This document shows positions 48,413 to 59,470 of a stretch of DNA of 64,000 nt, one piece after another. Source of the stretch: Hevea brasiliensis (lineage: Eukaryota > Streptophyta > Magnoliopsida > Malpighiales > Euphorbiaceae); the NCBI RefSeq assembly GCF_030052815.1, contig NC_079496.1, positions 82,139,652 through 82,203,651 on the forward strand, written 5' to 3'. Positions within the stretch are counted from its first letter, which is position 1. Each line of letters opens with the position of its first letter. The notes under the pieces were generated by a model. The model was not told where the DNA came from and ran no database searches. It saw only the letters and a list, made by a program, of their open reading frames with translations. Made by a program: the position numbers and the translations under genes.

Positions 48413-48795
48413 CCTAAATTGTGTTATTGATTGGCAACATTGTATTGTTCAATTATTTGATTGAATTGTGTTATTGATTTGCAAAACGATATTATTCAAT
48501 TATTTGATCGAATTGTGTTATTGATTTGCAAAACGATATTATTCAATTATTTGATCGAATTGTGTTATTGATTTGCAAAACGATATTATTCAATTATTTG
48601 ATCGAATTGTGTTATTGATTTGCAAAACGATATTATTCAATTATTTGATCGAATTGTGTTATTGATTTGCAAAACGATATTATTCAGTTATTTGATCAAT
48701 TGTGTTATTGATTTGCAAAAAGGTATTATTCAATTATTTGATCAAATTGTGCATGAATTGGCAATACAGTATTTTTAAACTATTTGACTAAATTG
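48413..48795 (+). repeat. 47-bp tandem array, 5' LTR of I
   Basis: GTGTTATTGATT recurs at 48421, 48468, 48515, 48562, 48609, 48656 and 48702, then decays. The middle four units are identical. There are no unique spacers. Confidence 0.88.
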
Positions 48796-48946
48796 TGTTA
48801 TTATGAATTTTGATAATTTGTGAATTGGAGTTTAAATTCCTTATGACATTCATTGTCTTGAATTTAACTATGGTTTTAAGTATCCACTATTGATATAATT
48901 TATGAATTGTGATTTAAAAATTGTATTTGGTAAATGTTGTGCACCA

Positions 48947-48963
48947 CTGAGACATTGTCTCAG
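48947..48963 (+). promoter_or_regulatory. Conserved LTR hairpin 1 in element I
   Basis: CTGAGACATTGTCTCAG, a 7-bp stem with a 3-base loop, followed by CGATAGCTTTTATTG. It stands at the same place as the hairpin at 32545 in H, but the inner stem pairs differ. The 3' LTR copy is at 54456-54472. Confidence 0.65.
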
Positions 48964-49580
48964 CGATAGCTTTTATTGGCCGCAGTAGAGAGACAGACAG
49001 GGCAGCAGGCTAGGCTGCTAGTATCGCCAGCGAGAGATTTTTGGGTATAGTGAGTATACCACATGTGGCATTTTGTATTGTAATGTATATTCACTGTATG
49101 TATATTTTGTTCTTGGTTTTGAGCAGTTGTAAATTTAAGTTGTACAGTAAAGTTGTAAAATAATTATGAGTTATTTGGCTTGTAAAAATTGTGTTATATC
49201 TTTGTATCTTAGTCTTTGAAAATCACTGTGGATTTGACTTGAGAAATGTGTTGTGTTGATAAAAATGTTGGAGTTGAGATTTGAAAATATATTGAAGTGC
49301 TTTTTACAGGTTTTCTGAAGAACTGTTTTGTCCAAAATACAAATGGCACATTGCCAAAATTTTTACAGATACTCCAAATAAAACAAATGAGTTAGTTGTT
49401 TCACTTCAGTTCACCAAAGTCTTTCACACCTGTAAATAGTGCTCACCACTGTAAAAGAAGTAAGAAAAGTTTTTAAAATCCCTTGTAGTGTATTTAATGG
49501 ATTATCAGTAGACGGAGTTGGTAATTCATTAGGTATACTACGGGATCATGTTATGCCTTACAAAGGGGTAGGGTGTGACA

Positions 49581-50667
49581 TGTTTTAGTGGTATCAGAGC
49601 AATGGTTTGAAAGTGAATTTCGAACTGTGAATTTGAAATCTTTATGTCAGTAACTACAACTGCTCAAATGTTTGATACATACAGTACATTACATTATAAA
49701 TATGCACTAACGGGAGGAAATCTCCTTGTATTATTGTACAGAGGTCGTGGAAATAAATTTTGATGCATTAGTGACTAGTCCTTTAGGATAAGGATTGTGA
49801 TAACAAGTGAAATTAGTTTTGGAAGAGTTTATCGTGAAAAGTATTTCTCGACACACCATAAAATTATAAGCTAATTGGCGAGCCTACTTAATGTAAGGCA
49901 AGAGGACGTAAAAGTAAGATGCAGAATGGAATTGCTCTAGATGAGGGCAAGGAGGTTCTTGTAGAAATTGCTAATGGATATTGTAATCGTAATAAGATTC
50001 GAATATCGTGAATTCAAAAAGAATAAAAGATAACAAAGTTTGATCTATTGGGATGTATCGTAGTAACTATGCAATGTTCTTGATGTTTATACCGTAGTCG
50101 CAGATTGATCGACTTGAGATTATTGTGTAGAGCTACGTACTACCCGATAGTACACCTAGATAAGAATAGTTGCCAACGGCATCTGTTTTGGTATAGTTAT
50201 GCCATGACAGAATTTAATTGTTAGAAATAAGTTTGAAAATCCTACGTAGGGATCTAAAACTCAAAAGTTAAAATATCGAAGGGTTATAGTTCAGTACAAA
50301 AGGAAGTAAGTTATAGAATATTGACAGATAAAAATAGTTATGAAAGTAGAGATTTGAACAGTTGATTCATATGTAACAAAGAAATATTACGAATGTGAGG
50401 AAGACTATGGACTAGAATGGTCAGAGGACCAATGCCTGATGAATGATTCTAACATGACCTCAAGGGTCATTCAAGAAGGAACGTGAGCTGAAATATTAGA
50501 CAACATAATAGTAAGAGGAGATTGGGGTTATCCAAGCAAATTAAACATTGTATTAGATTGTTAAAAGTCTTACGACCATATAGAAAGGAGAAAATAAACG
50601 TATGACTATTGTAAGATGGCTATTGGGTAAAAATTTCGAGACGAAATTTATTTAAGGGGGGGAGAAT
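49581..50667 (+). other. Element I internal region, non-coding
   Basis: It starts with PBS TGGTATCAGAGC at 49589-49600 and ends with PPT AAGGGGGGGAGAAT at 50654-50667. A short stretch near 49765 still translates as DALVTSPLG, like the protease flank of H ([10 protein letters not shown]), which shows descent from a coding gypsy element. The rest shows no recognisable domain and many stops in every frame. Confidence 0.78.
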
Positions 50668-53600
50668 TGTAACACCCTAAGTTCGTAGAGTGCTCTATCG
50701 CCCAAAGGACTGTGTTGTCCTGGACAACTAGGATGCCTAGAACCACACTTCGATATGAGTGAGGAGACATAAAATAATGAAATACAAGAAAAGGAAATAC
50801 AAGAAAAACAAAGGAAAAATCATAGCAAAGAAATGTAACCAAGTTAAGCGTAAAAACCTAGCGATGGGTGATCAGGGAAGTCACGGCGTGGACCGTTGAC
50901 TAGCCCCGGATCATGGGGAATCACGGAAAACATTTTAGGACTTAAATAGACCCTTGTTGAAGAATAAATATCATTAGAAAGATCAAAGAAAAATTAAATA
51001 ATTAGTACAAAGAAAAGTGAGAAATCGAAAATGCAGACAAACCCAGAATACCGAAAAATCGAACGAATCTAACAGGGCATTATGGTCATTTGACATCCCG
51101 AAGTGTCTTTTGACCTAAATGTCCATTCAAAATAAATAATATTACACTTAGAAAATAAAATGAAAAGTTAATTTGGTGGTACCTAAAGTAAATAGCTAAA
51201 ATCAAGGGTTTAATGTGGAATAAATGCACATTTAGCTTATTATATGATTAAATGACTAAGTGGACCACTAAAGGATTAAATTAAACATAAAATGTGGCTG
51301 ATGTAAGGCCACTATACCCATCAGAATGTTCATCTTCCTCATTTCATAAACATTGCCGTGAATGGAGGTGAGAGGAACTCCATAGCCATTTTTCATGCAA
51401 GCTTTCTTAACTCTCCATTTTCAACTCCAACCTCTTGGGTTCCTTCATGAAACTTTGTCTACACATCACAAGGAAGATATTGATACCAATTTTGAGAAGT
51501 TTGGTGAAGGTTTAGCAAGTTACAATTAAAGGTAAGTTTGCATTTTTGAGAATTTCCTTGTTAAACTTTATGTTTATGTTATGGGTGTTAGTTTTGTGAA
51601 GGAAATTTTGAAGTTTAAATAGTTATTGAGATAGCCATTTTTGGACAGCCATGGGGTCACACATTTGATGATTTATTATGCATATAATTGATGAGAAATA
51701 ATGTTGATCATGGTAAATTAATATCCTAATGAATTGTTTCACATATATATGGTGATTTTGGCACTTGGATGAGAATTGATGGATTGTAGGGCAATGTGGT
51801 GTTGAAGGACAATTTCGCAGCTTGGGAACCCTTGCATAATTGTATGTATTGATGGAAGTATAGGCAGAATATTGACCTAGAAGGATTGATGGATATGTAT
51901 GTAGATTGATGATGTAAAGTGTATGTAAAATTTGTAATGGTTAGGTGTGTATGTAATGGTATTTAGAAATTGTAAATGTGAATTATACTTGGTGTGTTGA
52001 GGGTAATGGTAATCTGCCCAAAATAATGTTAATGTAAAGTAGATAATGCTTTTGGTAATGTACCAAAAAGATTGGTAGGGTATGGAAGTAAACTTTGCAA
52101 GGTAAATATGTGTTTGAAGTGGGGTGTGAAAGGCATAGTGAGGGCAGTGTACAATTTAGCCTATAACCTTAAATGTGTAACCTCAATTGGTATGAGACCA
52201 ATTTGAGGTGAAACTAGGCACAAAATGTGCCAACTTTCATTGAGAAACCATACCAAAATTCTGCTTGCAAGGTGACCTAAAAAAATGACCAATTCGGATT
52301 AGGTGCAATTAGGACCTGAAAAATGACCAATTGGGCAGCAGTGAGTGTTTAGGCCATAACTCACTAAAACCAGGTCCAATTGACCTGAAATTTTAACCAA
52401 GAATAGTTAAGACCCATACCTACAAGTCTTATGAAGACACCAAAGCCCAGAAATGACCATAAGCAAGTCAAACAACTTGCACAAGTTCGGGTCCAAAAAC
52501 TGGCCGAACCAGAGTTGACTAAATTGACCACAAATTGACCTAAATTGATACCATTTGACCAGCAATAGTGTAATGACCATAACTTGGTCTACTTAACTCG
52601 GATTGACCTGAAATTTTGCACCGCGTGCAATAAGACCTAGATCTACAAGTTTGTAGTTTCGACCGAGACCCGAAAACCGAGGGAACTAGATCGTCCGGTT
52701 AGGTCAAACCAGTGTTCGAATCCAAAGAATTTGCATTAAAATGCACTAAGCAAGGAAGTGACTTTGGTAAAACATACCAAATCTAAAACCTTATCGAATG
52801 TGACATATTAACGACACTAAAACCTAATTTACCTAAAACGCAATGAGGGTCGGTATATTAGGTGATTAAGTGAATAATTGAGTTCAGTGTATTATTTACC
52901 AAACACCATCGATAGAGACAATTTAATTTGGTACTGAAACACTTCGAATTGTGTTTCTCAGTTAACAAGGACTCAGCAAAAGGGAAAGAAATACTGAGTC
53001 AGGACCAGGAGACAAATATCAGAGGTTTGTGCACAACGACTATTTCTTTTGAATTTTTCAATTGAAATGAATTATGACTATTATACATTATTATTTTAAA
53101 TTGTGTTTGTGCACAACAACTATTTCTCTTGAATTTTCAATTGAAATAAATATTGACTATTTGTATATTATTGTTTTAAATTGTGTTTGTGCACAACTAG
53201 TTTTCAACTGATTTTACTCTGAATAAGATTTCATATGATTAATTATATGTTATTGATTTAAATTGTGTTTGTGCACAACGGCTATTGCTTTTGAATTTTT
53301 CAATTGAAATAAATATTGAATATTTGTATATTATTGTTTTAAATTGTGTTTGTGCACAACAACTATTTCTTTTGAATTATTTTCAATTGAAATAAATATT
53401 GACTATTTGTATATTATTGTTTTAAATTGTGGAAATGTGTTTGATGGACACTTATTGATTGAAAAACATTGTGAATGGTTTGAAACTGTGAAAAAATTGT
53501 TTGAATGATATTGATGGATACTTATTGATTGAAAAGCACTGTAAATGGTTTTTGTGGAAATTGAAGTGAATTACTTTTTGTGTTTCAATTTTTTTAATGA

Positions 53601-55090
53601 AAATATAACTTTTTAAATTTATTTTATTCTTTCTGATAATTTTAATAAAATGTTTTGATTTGTATTGACTCACAATTGGCATGACATCGATACTATGTTC
53701 CTCCTCCATTAATGGGGTGAGTGTGATTATTCCTCCTCTTTGACTTATTAGTCCGGGTGAGTCTGATTATGTTCCTCCCTCTTTGACTTCCCAGTCTGAG
53801 GTGAGTATGGATGAGTACTCATTAGATAGCTAGCTTCCTCCCTCATTGATTTCGATTATTGGGGTGAGTATGTCTTGTCGTGGTGTACAACACGGCATAT
53901 ATGGAAAAATGTGTGTCATGACCTAAATTGTGTTATTGATTGGCAACATTGTATTGTTCAATTATTTGATTGAATTGTGTTATTGATTTGCAAAACGATA
54001 TTATTCAATTATTTGATCGAATTGTGTTATTGATTTGCAAAACGATATTATTCAATTATTTGATCGAATTGTGTTATTGATTTGCAAAACGATATTATTC
54101 AATTATTTGATCGAATTGTGTTATTGATTTGCAAAACGATATTATTCAATTATTTGATCGAATTGTGTTATTGATTTGCAAAACGATATTATTCAGTTAT
54201 TTGATCAATTGTGTTATTGATTTGCAAAAAGGTATTATTCAATTATTTGATCAAATTGTGCATGAATTGGCAATACAGTATTTTTAAACTATTTGACTAA
54301 ATTGTGTTATTATGAATTTTGATAATTTGTGAATTGGAGTTTAAATTCCTTATGACATTCATTGTCTTGAATTTAACTATGGTTTTAAGTATCCACTATT
54401 GATATGATTTATGAATTGTGATTTAAAAATTGTATTTGGTAAATGTTGTGCACCACTGAGACATTGTCTCAGCGATAGCTTTTTATTGCTGTCGCAGGTA
54501 GAGAGACAGACAGGGCAGTTAGGTCGCTAGTATCGCCAATGAGAGATTTTTGGGTATAGTGAGTATACCACATGTGGCATTTTGTAATCAGAATGTATAT
54601 TCACTGTATGTATATTTTGTTCTTGGTTTTGAGCAGTTGTAAATTTAAGTTGTACAGTAAAGTTGTAAAATAATTATGAGTTATTTGGCTTGTAAAAATT
54701 GTGTTATATCTTTGTATCTTAGTCTTTGAAAATCACTGTGGATTTGACTTGAGAAATGTGTTGTGTTGATAAAAATGTTGGAGTTGAGATTTGAAAATAT
54801 ATTGAAGTGCTTTTTACAGGTTTTCTGAAGAACTGTTTTGTCCAAAATACAAATGGCACATTGCCAAAATTTTTACAGATACTCCAAATAAAACAAATGA
54901 GTTAGTTGTTTCACTTCAGTTCACCAAAGTCTTTCACACCTGTAAATAGTGCTCACCACTGTAAAAGAAGTAAGAAAAGTTTTTAAAATCCCTTGTAGTG
55001 TATTTAATGGATTATCAGTAGACGGAGTTGGTAATTCATTAGGTATACTACGGGATCATGTTATGCCTTACAAAGGGGTAGGGTGTGACA
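50668..55090 (+). repeat. Element I 3' LTR (4423 bp)
   Basis: It repeats 45163-49580 with the same number of units in both tandem arrays (53026-53432 and about 53930-54310). Differences are grouped, notably at 50683-50730, 50848-50885 and 53575-53665. It is followed by the duplication CTGGA. Confidence 0.9.
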
Positions 55091-55095
55091 CTGGA

Positions 55096-55413
55096 TATGT
55101 GTTAATTTGTAATGGAGGTGCAGTCAGTTGGAAGAGTTCCAAACAGAGCACGACTGCAGATTCCACTACAGAGGCTGAGTATATTGCTGCATCAGATGCT
55201 ACAAAGGAAGCTGTTTGGATAAAGAAGTTCGTGACAGAACTTACAGTAGTTCCTTCCATTGAGTCAGCAGTTCCATTACACTGTGACAATAATGGAGCAG
55301 TCATACAGGCTAAGGAACCAAGGTCTCACCAGAAATCCAAACACATAGAAAGGCGCTACCACATTATCAGACATATAGTTGGGCAAAGGCGATATAGCCA
55401 TGCAGAAAAATAA
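55096..55413 (+). pseudogene. pol: Copia G RNase H, C-terminal part
   Basis: It continues the gene stopped at 45157. It shows [18 protein letters not shown] with the catalytic Glu, LHCDNNGAVI and KHIERRYH, and ends after a frameshift with [11 protein letters not shown]. The frame upstream of 55096 in this region is LTR sequence of element I, so the first part of the open frame from 54949 is accidental. Confidence 0.83.
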
Positions 55414-55524
55414 CATCAGCTGAAAAAATTAAGCTGATCCATGCACTAAGCCTTTGTCACAAGCTCAGTTAGACTGACATCTTGAGAAGATGGGTCTAAG
55501 GTATTGTAATGAATGGCTCTAGTG

Positions 55525-55536
55525 CTAGTGGGAGAT
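55525..55536 (+). other. Copia G polypurine tract
   Basis: GCTAGTGGGAGAT just before the LTR start TGTTAGTAG. Confidence 0.7.
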
Positions 55537-55719
55537 TGTTAGTAGTATGCCCTAGAGCATATCATTTAGTATGTATCTTGTATATATTTTTATTAATAAA
55601 AGGCATTTTCACTTTTCCGTTTACATAATATATTTATGTGTAATAGAAAAGGTCCATTGATATTTTGTTAGAAATATTATTCTTAAGTTGTTAAGAATAT
55701 GAGTGACAATATTTCTAGC
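55537..55719 (+). repeat. Copia G 3' LTR stub
   Basis: It matches the first 183 bases of the G 5' LTR and then stops at TTTCTAGC. The next bases belong to solo LTR F in the other orientation. About 1.9 kb of this LTR is missing. Confidence 0.85.
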
Positions 55720-57208
55720 TCTAGATTTAAGTGACCCAATCACATTGTGCCAAGTGTCAAACCTATATGTAATCTTGATTTTAATCATCTTACATGATTA
55801 AAAAATATTTGGCAAGCTTATGTGTTATGCCATGTGCCACCATCTCATGGTGCCACGTGTCACACTGCAAAATGACCAAAATGCCCCTGTGTCTTAGTTT
55901 TGAGTTCTCAACCCAAAATAATTATTTTTCTTCTTCTAATTAATTTATATAAAATATAAATTAATTAATTAATCTCTATTAATTAATTTCTCATTAATTA
56001 AATTCATATTTAAACACTTTAAATATAAATTTAACTTATATTATACATCCAATAATCCAGATTTGGTTTCAAGTCATGCTAGGGACTTTGCAATCTAATT
56101 GCAAACCAAACCTATTTAATTAATCAATTAAACTCTTTAATTAATTAATTAAATCATATTTAATTAGGTGATAACTTGTGTATGTGTGTGACTTACTAGG
56201 CTCATCACTAATTGGCAATGAGACATGATATCAACTCTTAATATCATTAGAACTCTTTCTTACCATAAATGATTTCTCTAAATCATTTTATGAACCTCAT
56301 AGACCATGGTTAACACCTAGCATAGCATGCCATGGCCACCCAATTAGTAATAAGGTTTACCTTAAATGAACCTATAATCATATGTTACCATGCACTAGAA
56401 TCTCTCTGTTACAAAATCCCAACTCAAGCTAGAGTCATGGTTTATGTCAAACTCCATTTGCTATGAATATTATGTTCTCTTTTAATTCCAGTTCTTGATT
56501 AAAAAAATTTTCTCATCAGAAACTCTTTTCTGAATAAATCTATCTGTCCTGGCCAGGAACTTGAAACAACAAGAACAATTAAATGAACATAGGATTTTAT
56601 CTCTATTTACTTAGAGGAACAGATTCCATCTTGATCAACACCTACCTCCATATATAACTAGTAGGAGCCAACACATGCCCATATACCCATACACAGTACA
56701 AGTATGAAAGCAGTATCAAACTCAAACTACCTATATACAAGATAACTGTGCTATCTCAGGTCTAAAGATTATATGCACTGATATGATTTATGACAAAACA
56801 TTGACAAGAGTAAACTCCATGTGTTTGTCATAAGTGTCACTGGTTTGGCCTACTTATCATTTATAAGTGCCTATCATGTTTGTTATATGGCATGAGACTC
56901 ACCATTCCATCTTATTTATATCTCATATAAATAACTTGGGAACAAACATGAATACAATCTTTCTGGATAAGTCATGTCCTTATTATAAAGTATCCTCGAT
57001 TGTGAATCTATTTATGATACTTTGTGCTAGAAATATTGTCACTCATATTCTTAACAACTTAAGAATAATATTTCTAACAAAATATCAATGGACCTTTTCT
57101 ATTACACATAAATATATTATGTAAACGGAAAAGTGGAAATGCCTTTTATTAATAAAAATATGTACAAGATACATACTAAATGATATGCTCTAGGGCATAC
57201 TACTAACA
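55716..57208 (-). repeat. Solo copia LTR F, second part
   Basis: It picks up a C1 LTR at TAGCTCTAGATTTAAG, about 55 bases after the point where the first part stops, and ends CTAACA before the duplication CTTTC (57209-57213). The joint shares TAGC with the G stub. Confidence 0.87.
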
Positions 57209-57213
57209 CTTTC

Positions 57214-58208
57214 ATCCCTACTTGGATCGGTTTGTTTTTAGCTTTATGGATGATACTCTAGTGTATTCTAAGAACCGGGAGGAGCATGATGAACACCTGA
57301 GAGTAGTACTACAGACACTGCAAGAAAAGCAATTATATATCAAGCTGTCCAAGTGTGACTTTTAGTTGGATGAGATATCCTTCCTTGGACACATTGTATC
57401 AGTAGATGGGATCAGGGTAGATCCAAAGAAGATTGAAGTAATAGTTGAATGGAAATGTCCTAGAAATGTAATAGAAGTTAGAAGCATTTTGGGGTTAGCA
57501 GGATACTATAGGAGATTTGTGAAGGGATTTTCCCTTATAGCGGCCCCACTGACTAAGTTACTACATAATAATGCAAAGTTTGACTGGAATGATAAATGTC
57601 AAGCCAGTTTTGAGAAACTAAGGGCTATGCTCACAGAAGCTCCAATGCTGACATAGCCAGAGTCTGGGAAAGACTATGTGATCTTCAGTGATGCCTTTCA
57701 TAATAGGCTTAGGTGTGTTCTGATGCAAGAAGGTAAAGTATTTGCCTATGCTTCCAGATAGCTAAGGCCATATGAAAAGAACTACCCAACACATGATCTG
57801 GAATTAGCTATAATAATATTTGCACTGAAGATATGGAGGCATTACCTATATGGTGAGAAGTGTTATATCTACATTGATCACAATAGTCTGAAGTATTTGC
57901 CAACCCAGAAGGAACTCAATCTGAGATAGAGGAGATGGATTGAATTCCTTAAAGATTATGACTGTGTGATCGACTATCACCCGAAAAAGGCAAATATAGT
58001 GGCTGACGCACTGAGCATAAAGTCCATGATGGCTCTAAGGGTATTGAATGCTCGGTTATTTGTAGCATAGGATGGGGTACTTTTGGCTGAGTTGCATATA
58101 AAGCCAATTTTGTTACAGAAAATGCAAGAAGCTCAGCTAAGGGATAAAAAGTTAGTAACTGTGATGGGCAGAGTTAAAGAGGGGCAGAAAACTGATTATG
58201 AGTTGAAA
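57214..58208 (+). pseudogene. pol: Gypsy E pol, second part: reverse transcriptase and RNase H
   Basis: It continues E from the RT palm: [18 protein letters not shown] (the Phe-Ile-Asp-Asp site reads FMDD), [36 protein letters not shown], then RNase H with FSDAFHN, DLELAI and a degraded DHNSLKYL. Stops at TAG occur where B has Gln or Trp, for example near 57363, 57654, 57759 and 57925. It ends at about 58208 in the spacer before integrase, joined to gypsy J. It is closest to B, so E belongs to T1. Confidence 0.82.
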
Positions 58209-58387
58209 GGATCAGAGCAAAATTTTTGAAGTATGTTTTGACTTGAGAATTTATGTCTTTCTTTGTTAATTACAACTGCTCAATGTCCATATTTGTTACA
58301 TACAGTGCATTACATCATAAATATGAACTAATAGAGGGAAATCTCCATGTGTTACTTGTTGAGGAGATACCCTAACTTCATATTGAA

Positions 58388-59470
58388 ATGGAAGAAGGGG
58401 ATCGCTTAGTCGAGCAATCTGTTGAAGCTGAGGCATAAGGGGAAGCCCCAGCTTTATAGAATGTCGGTGGATCTGTAGCACCAGCCCCACAAATGCCGTA
58501 GTTTCCTGCACAGTTTGCACAGCAGATGGCTACGATGTTTCAACAAATGGCTGGGGGTATGTCTACTCAAGCTCCACCCCAGACACCTGTGGCACAACCA
58601 CTGCCTCCGGCCAGACAGTATGATAAGTAATTGAAGTATGGAGCTACTGAATTTAAGGGTACAGTGGACCCTTTAGAGGCAGAGCAATGGCTTAAAAGGA
58701 TGGATAGAGTGTTTAAGAAGCTGCACTACCAAGATGAACTGAAGTTTGAATATTCTGTGTCACTACTGCAAAGGGATGCGTATGATTGGTGGAAGACTAT
58801 CCCCCACAACTTAGCTGAACCACCAGTACTGACCTGGGATGACTTCATCAGAGAATTCAGATAGAAATACATCCCAGATGCATATGTTGACCATAAATTG
58901 CAAGAATTTTTTAGTTTGAAACAAGGGAACCGATCAGTGGTAGAGTATGAGAGGGAGTTCTCCCGCTTAAGTCATTATGCCGAGAGTCTCCTTTCTACCA
59001 GCAAGGCAAGATGTAAGAGATTTGAGACTAGTTTCAAGCCCATTTTGAGAATGCAAGTAGTGGGATTCAGACACAGCATTTTTTTGGAACTAATGTCTCA
59101 AGCACTCAAGTTAGAAAGGATTGAATCAGAAGCGACCCCAACAAAAGAAAAATCAGAAAAAGCTGAAAATCAGAGAAAGATAAGGGGGAAAATTCAGTTG
59201 AATAAAGTTCTGGTGGTACCTCTAGAAAGAAGAAGAAATTTAGTGGACCCAGCAGGGGTCGAGGTGGAAGATTTGGAAGAGGCAGATTTTCTGGACAGAG
59301 ACCCCCTAGTTCTAGTTAGCAGTCGAGCAGGGGTTCATATCCTGCCCGCCCCTGTGAGACTTGTGGCAAGATTCATGGGGGAGAATGTTATTGGGCCACT
59401 AGAGCCTATTTTAACTGTGGAGGCAAGGGTCATCTAGCTAAAGACTGCACTAGTGCTCCTAAATATGGTC
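58388..59470 (+). pseudogene. gag: Gypsy J gag
   Basis: From the ATG at 58388 (MEEGDRLVEQ) it follows H. Stops stand at 58436 (TAA), 58456, 58499, 58628 and 58861 (TAG), several at positions where H has Gln. The capsid motifs AEQWLKRMDRVFKKLH, AYDWWKTIP and YEREFSRLSHYAE are clear. The second zinc knuckle reads YFNCGGKGHLAKDC, so its first Cys is changed to Tyr. This copy keeps codons of the knuckle region that H has lost. Confidence 0.8.

Larger units (their letters stand above)
45163..49580 (+). repeat. Element I 5' LTR (4418 bp)
   Basis: It begins TGTAACACCCC and ends GGGTGTGACA. It contains a strong donor-like AAGGTAAGT at 46032-46040, an 80-bp tandem array, a 47-bp tandem array and the conserved hairpins at 48947-48963 and 49044-49060. 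Between 45600 and 47500 there is no recognisable gene. Confidence 0.9.
45163..55090 (+). mobile_element. Element I (family T3), non-coding LTR element of about 9.9 kb
   Basis: It is flanked by CTGGA (45158-45162, 55091-55095) in RNase H of copia G. The two LTRs of 4418 and 4423 bp enclose an internal region of only 1087 bp with no long open frame, a PBS and a PPT. It has the layout of a large retrotransposon derivative that depends on proteins from a related element. LTR ends and the PPT resemble family T2; much of the LTR body resembles T1. The LTRs are nearly identical outside clusters of differences, so insertion was recent. Confidence 0.88.
25867..55719 (+). mobile_element. Copia G (family C1), carrying gypsy H and element I
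   Basis: A plus-strand copia element inside LTR F, in opposite orientation to it. Order: 5' LTR 25867-27963, PBS, leader (split by H), gag, integrase, reverse transcriptase, RNase H (split by I), PPT, and a 183-base stub of the 3' LTR. The 3' LTR was cut off by a deletion that also took about 55 bases of F, so no target duplication of G can be seen. The protease region is deleted. Confidence 0.88.

Noticed and set aside
48413..48795. CRISPR-like array of short direct repeats
   Set aside because: The repeats are directly adjacent with no unique spacers, lie inside an LTR, and the setting is a plant genome.
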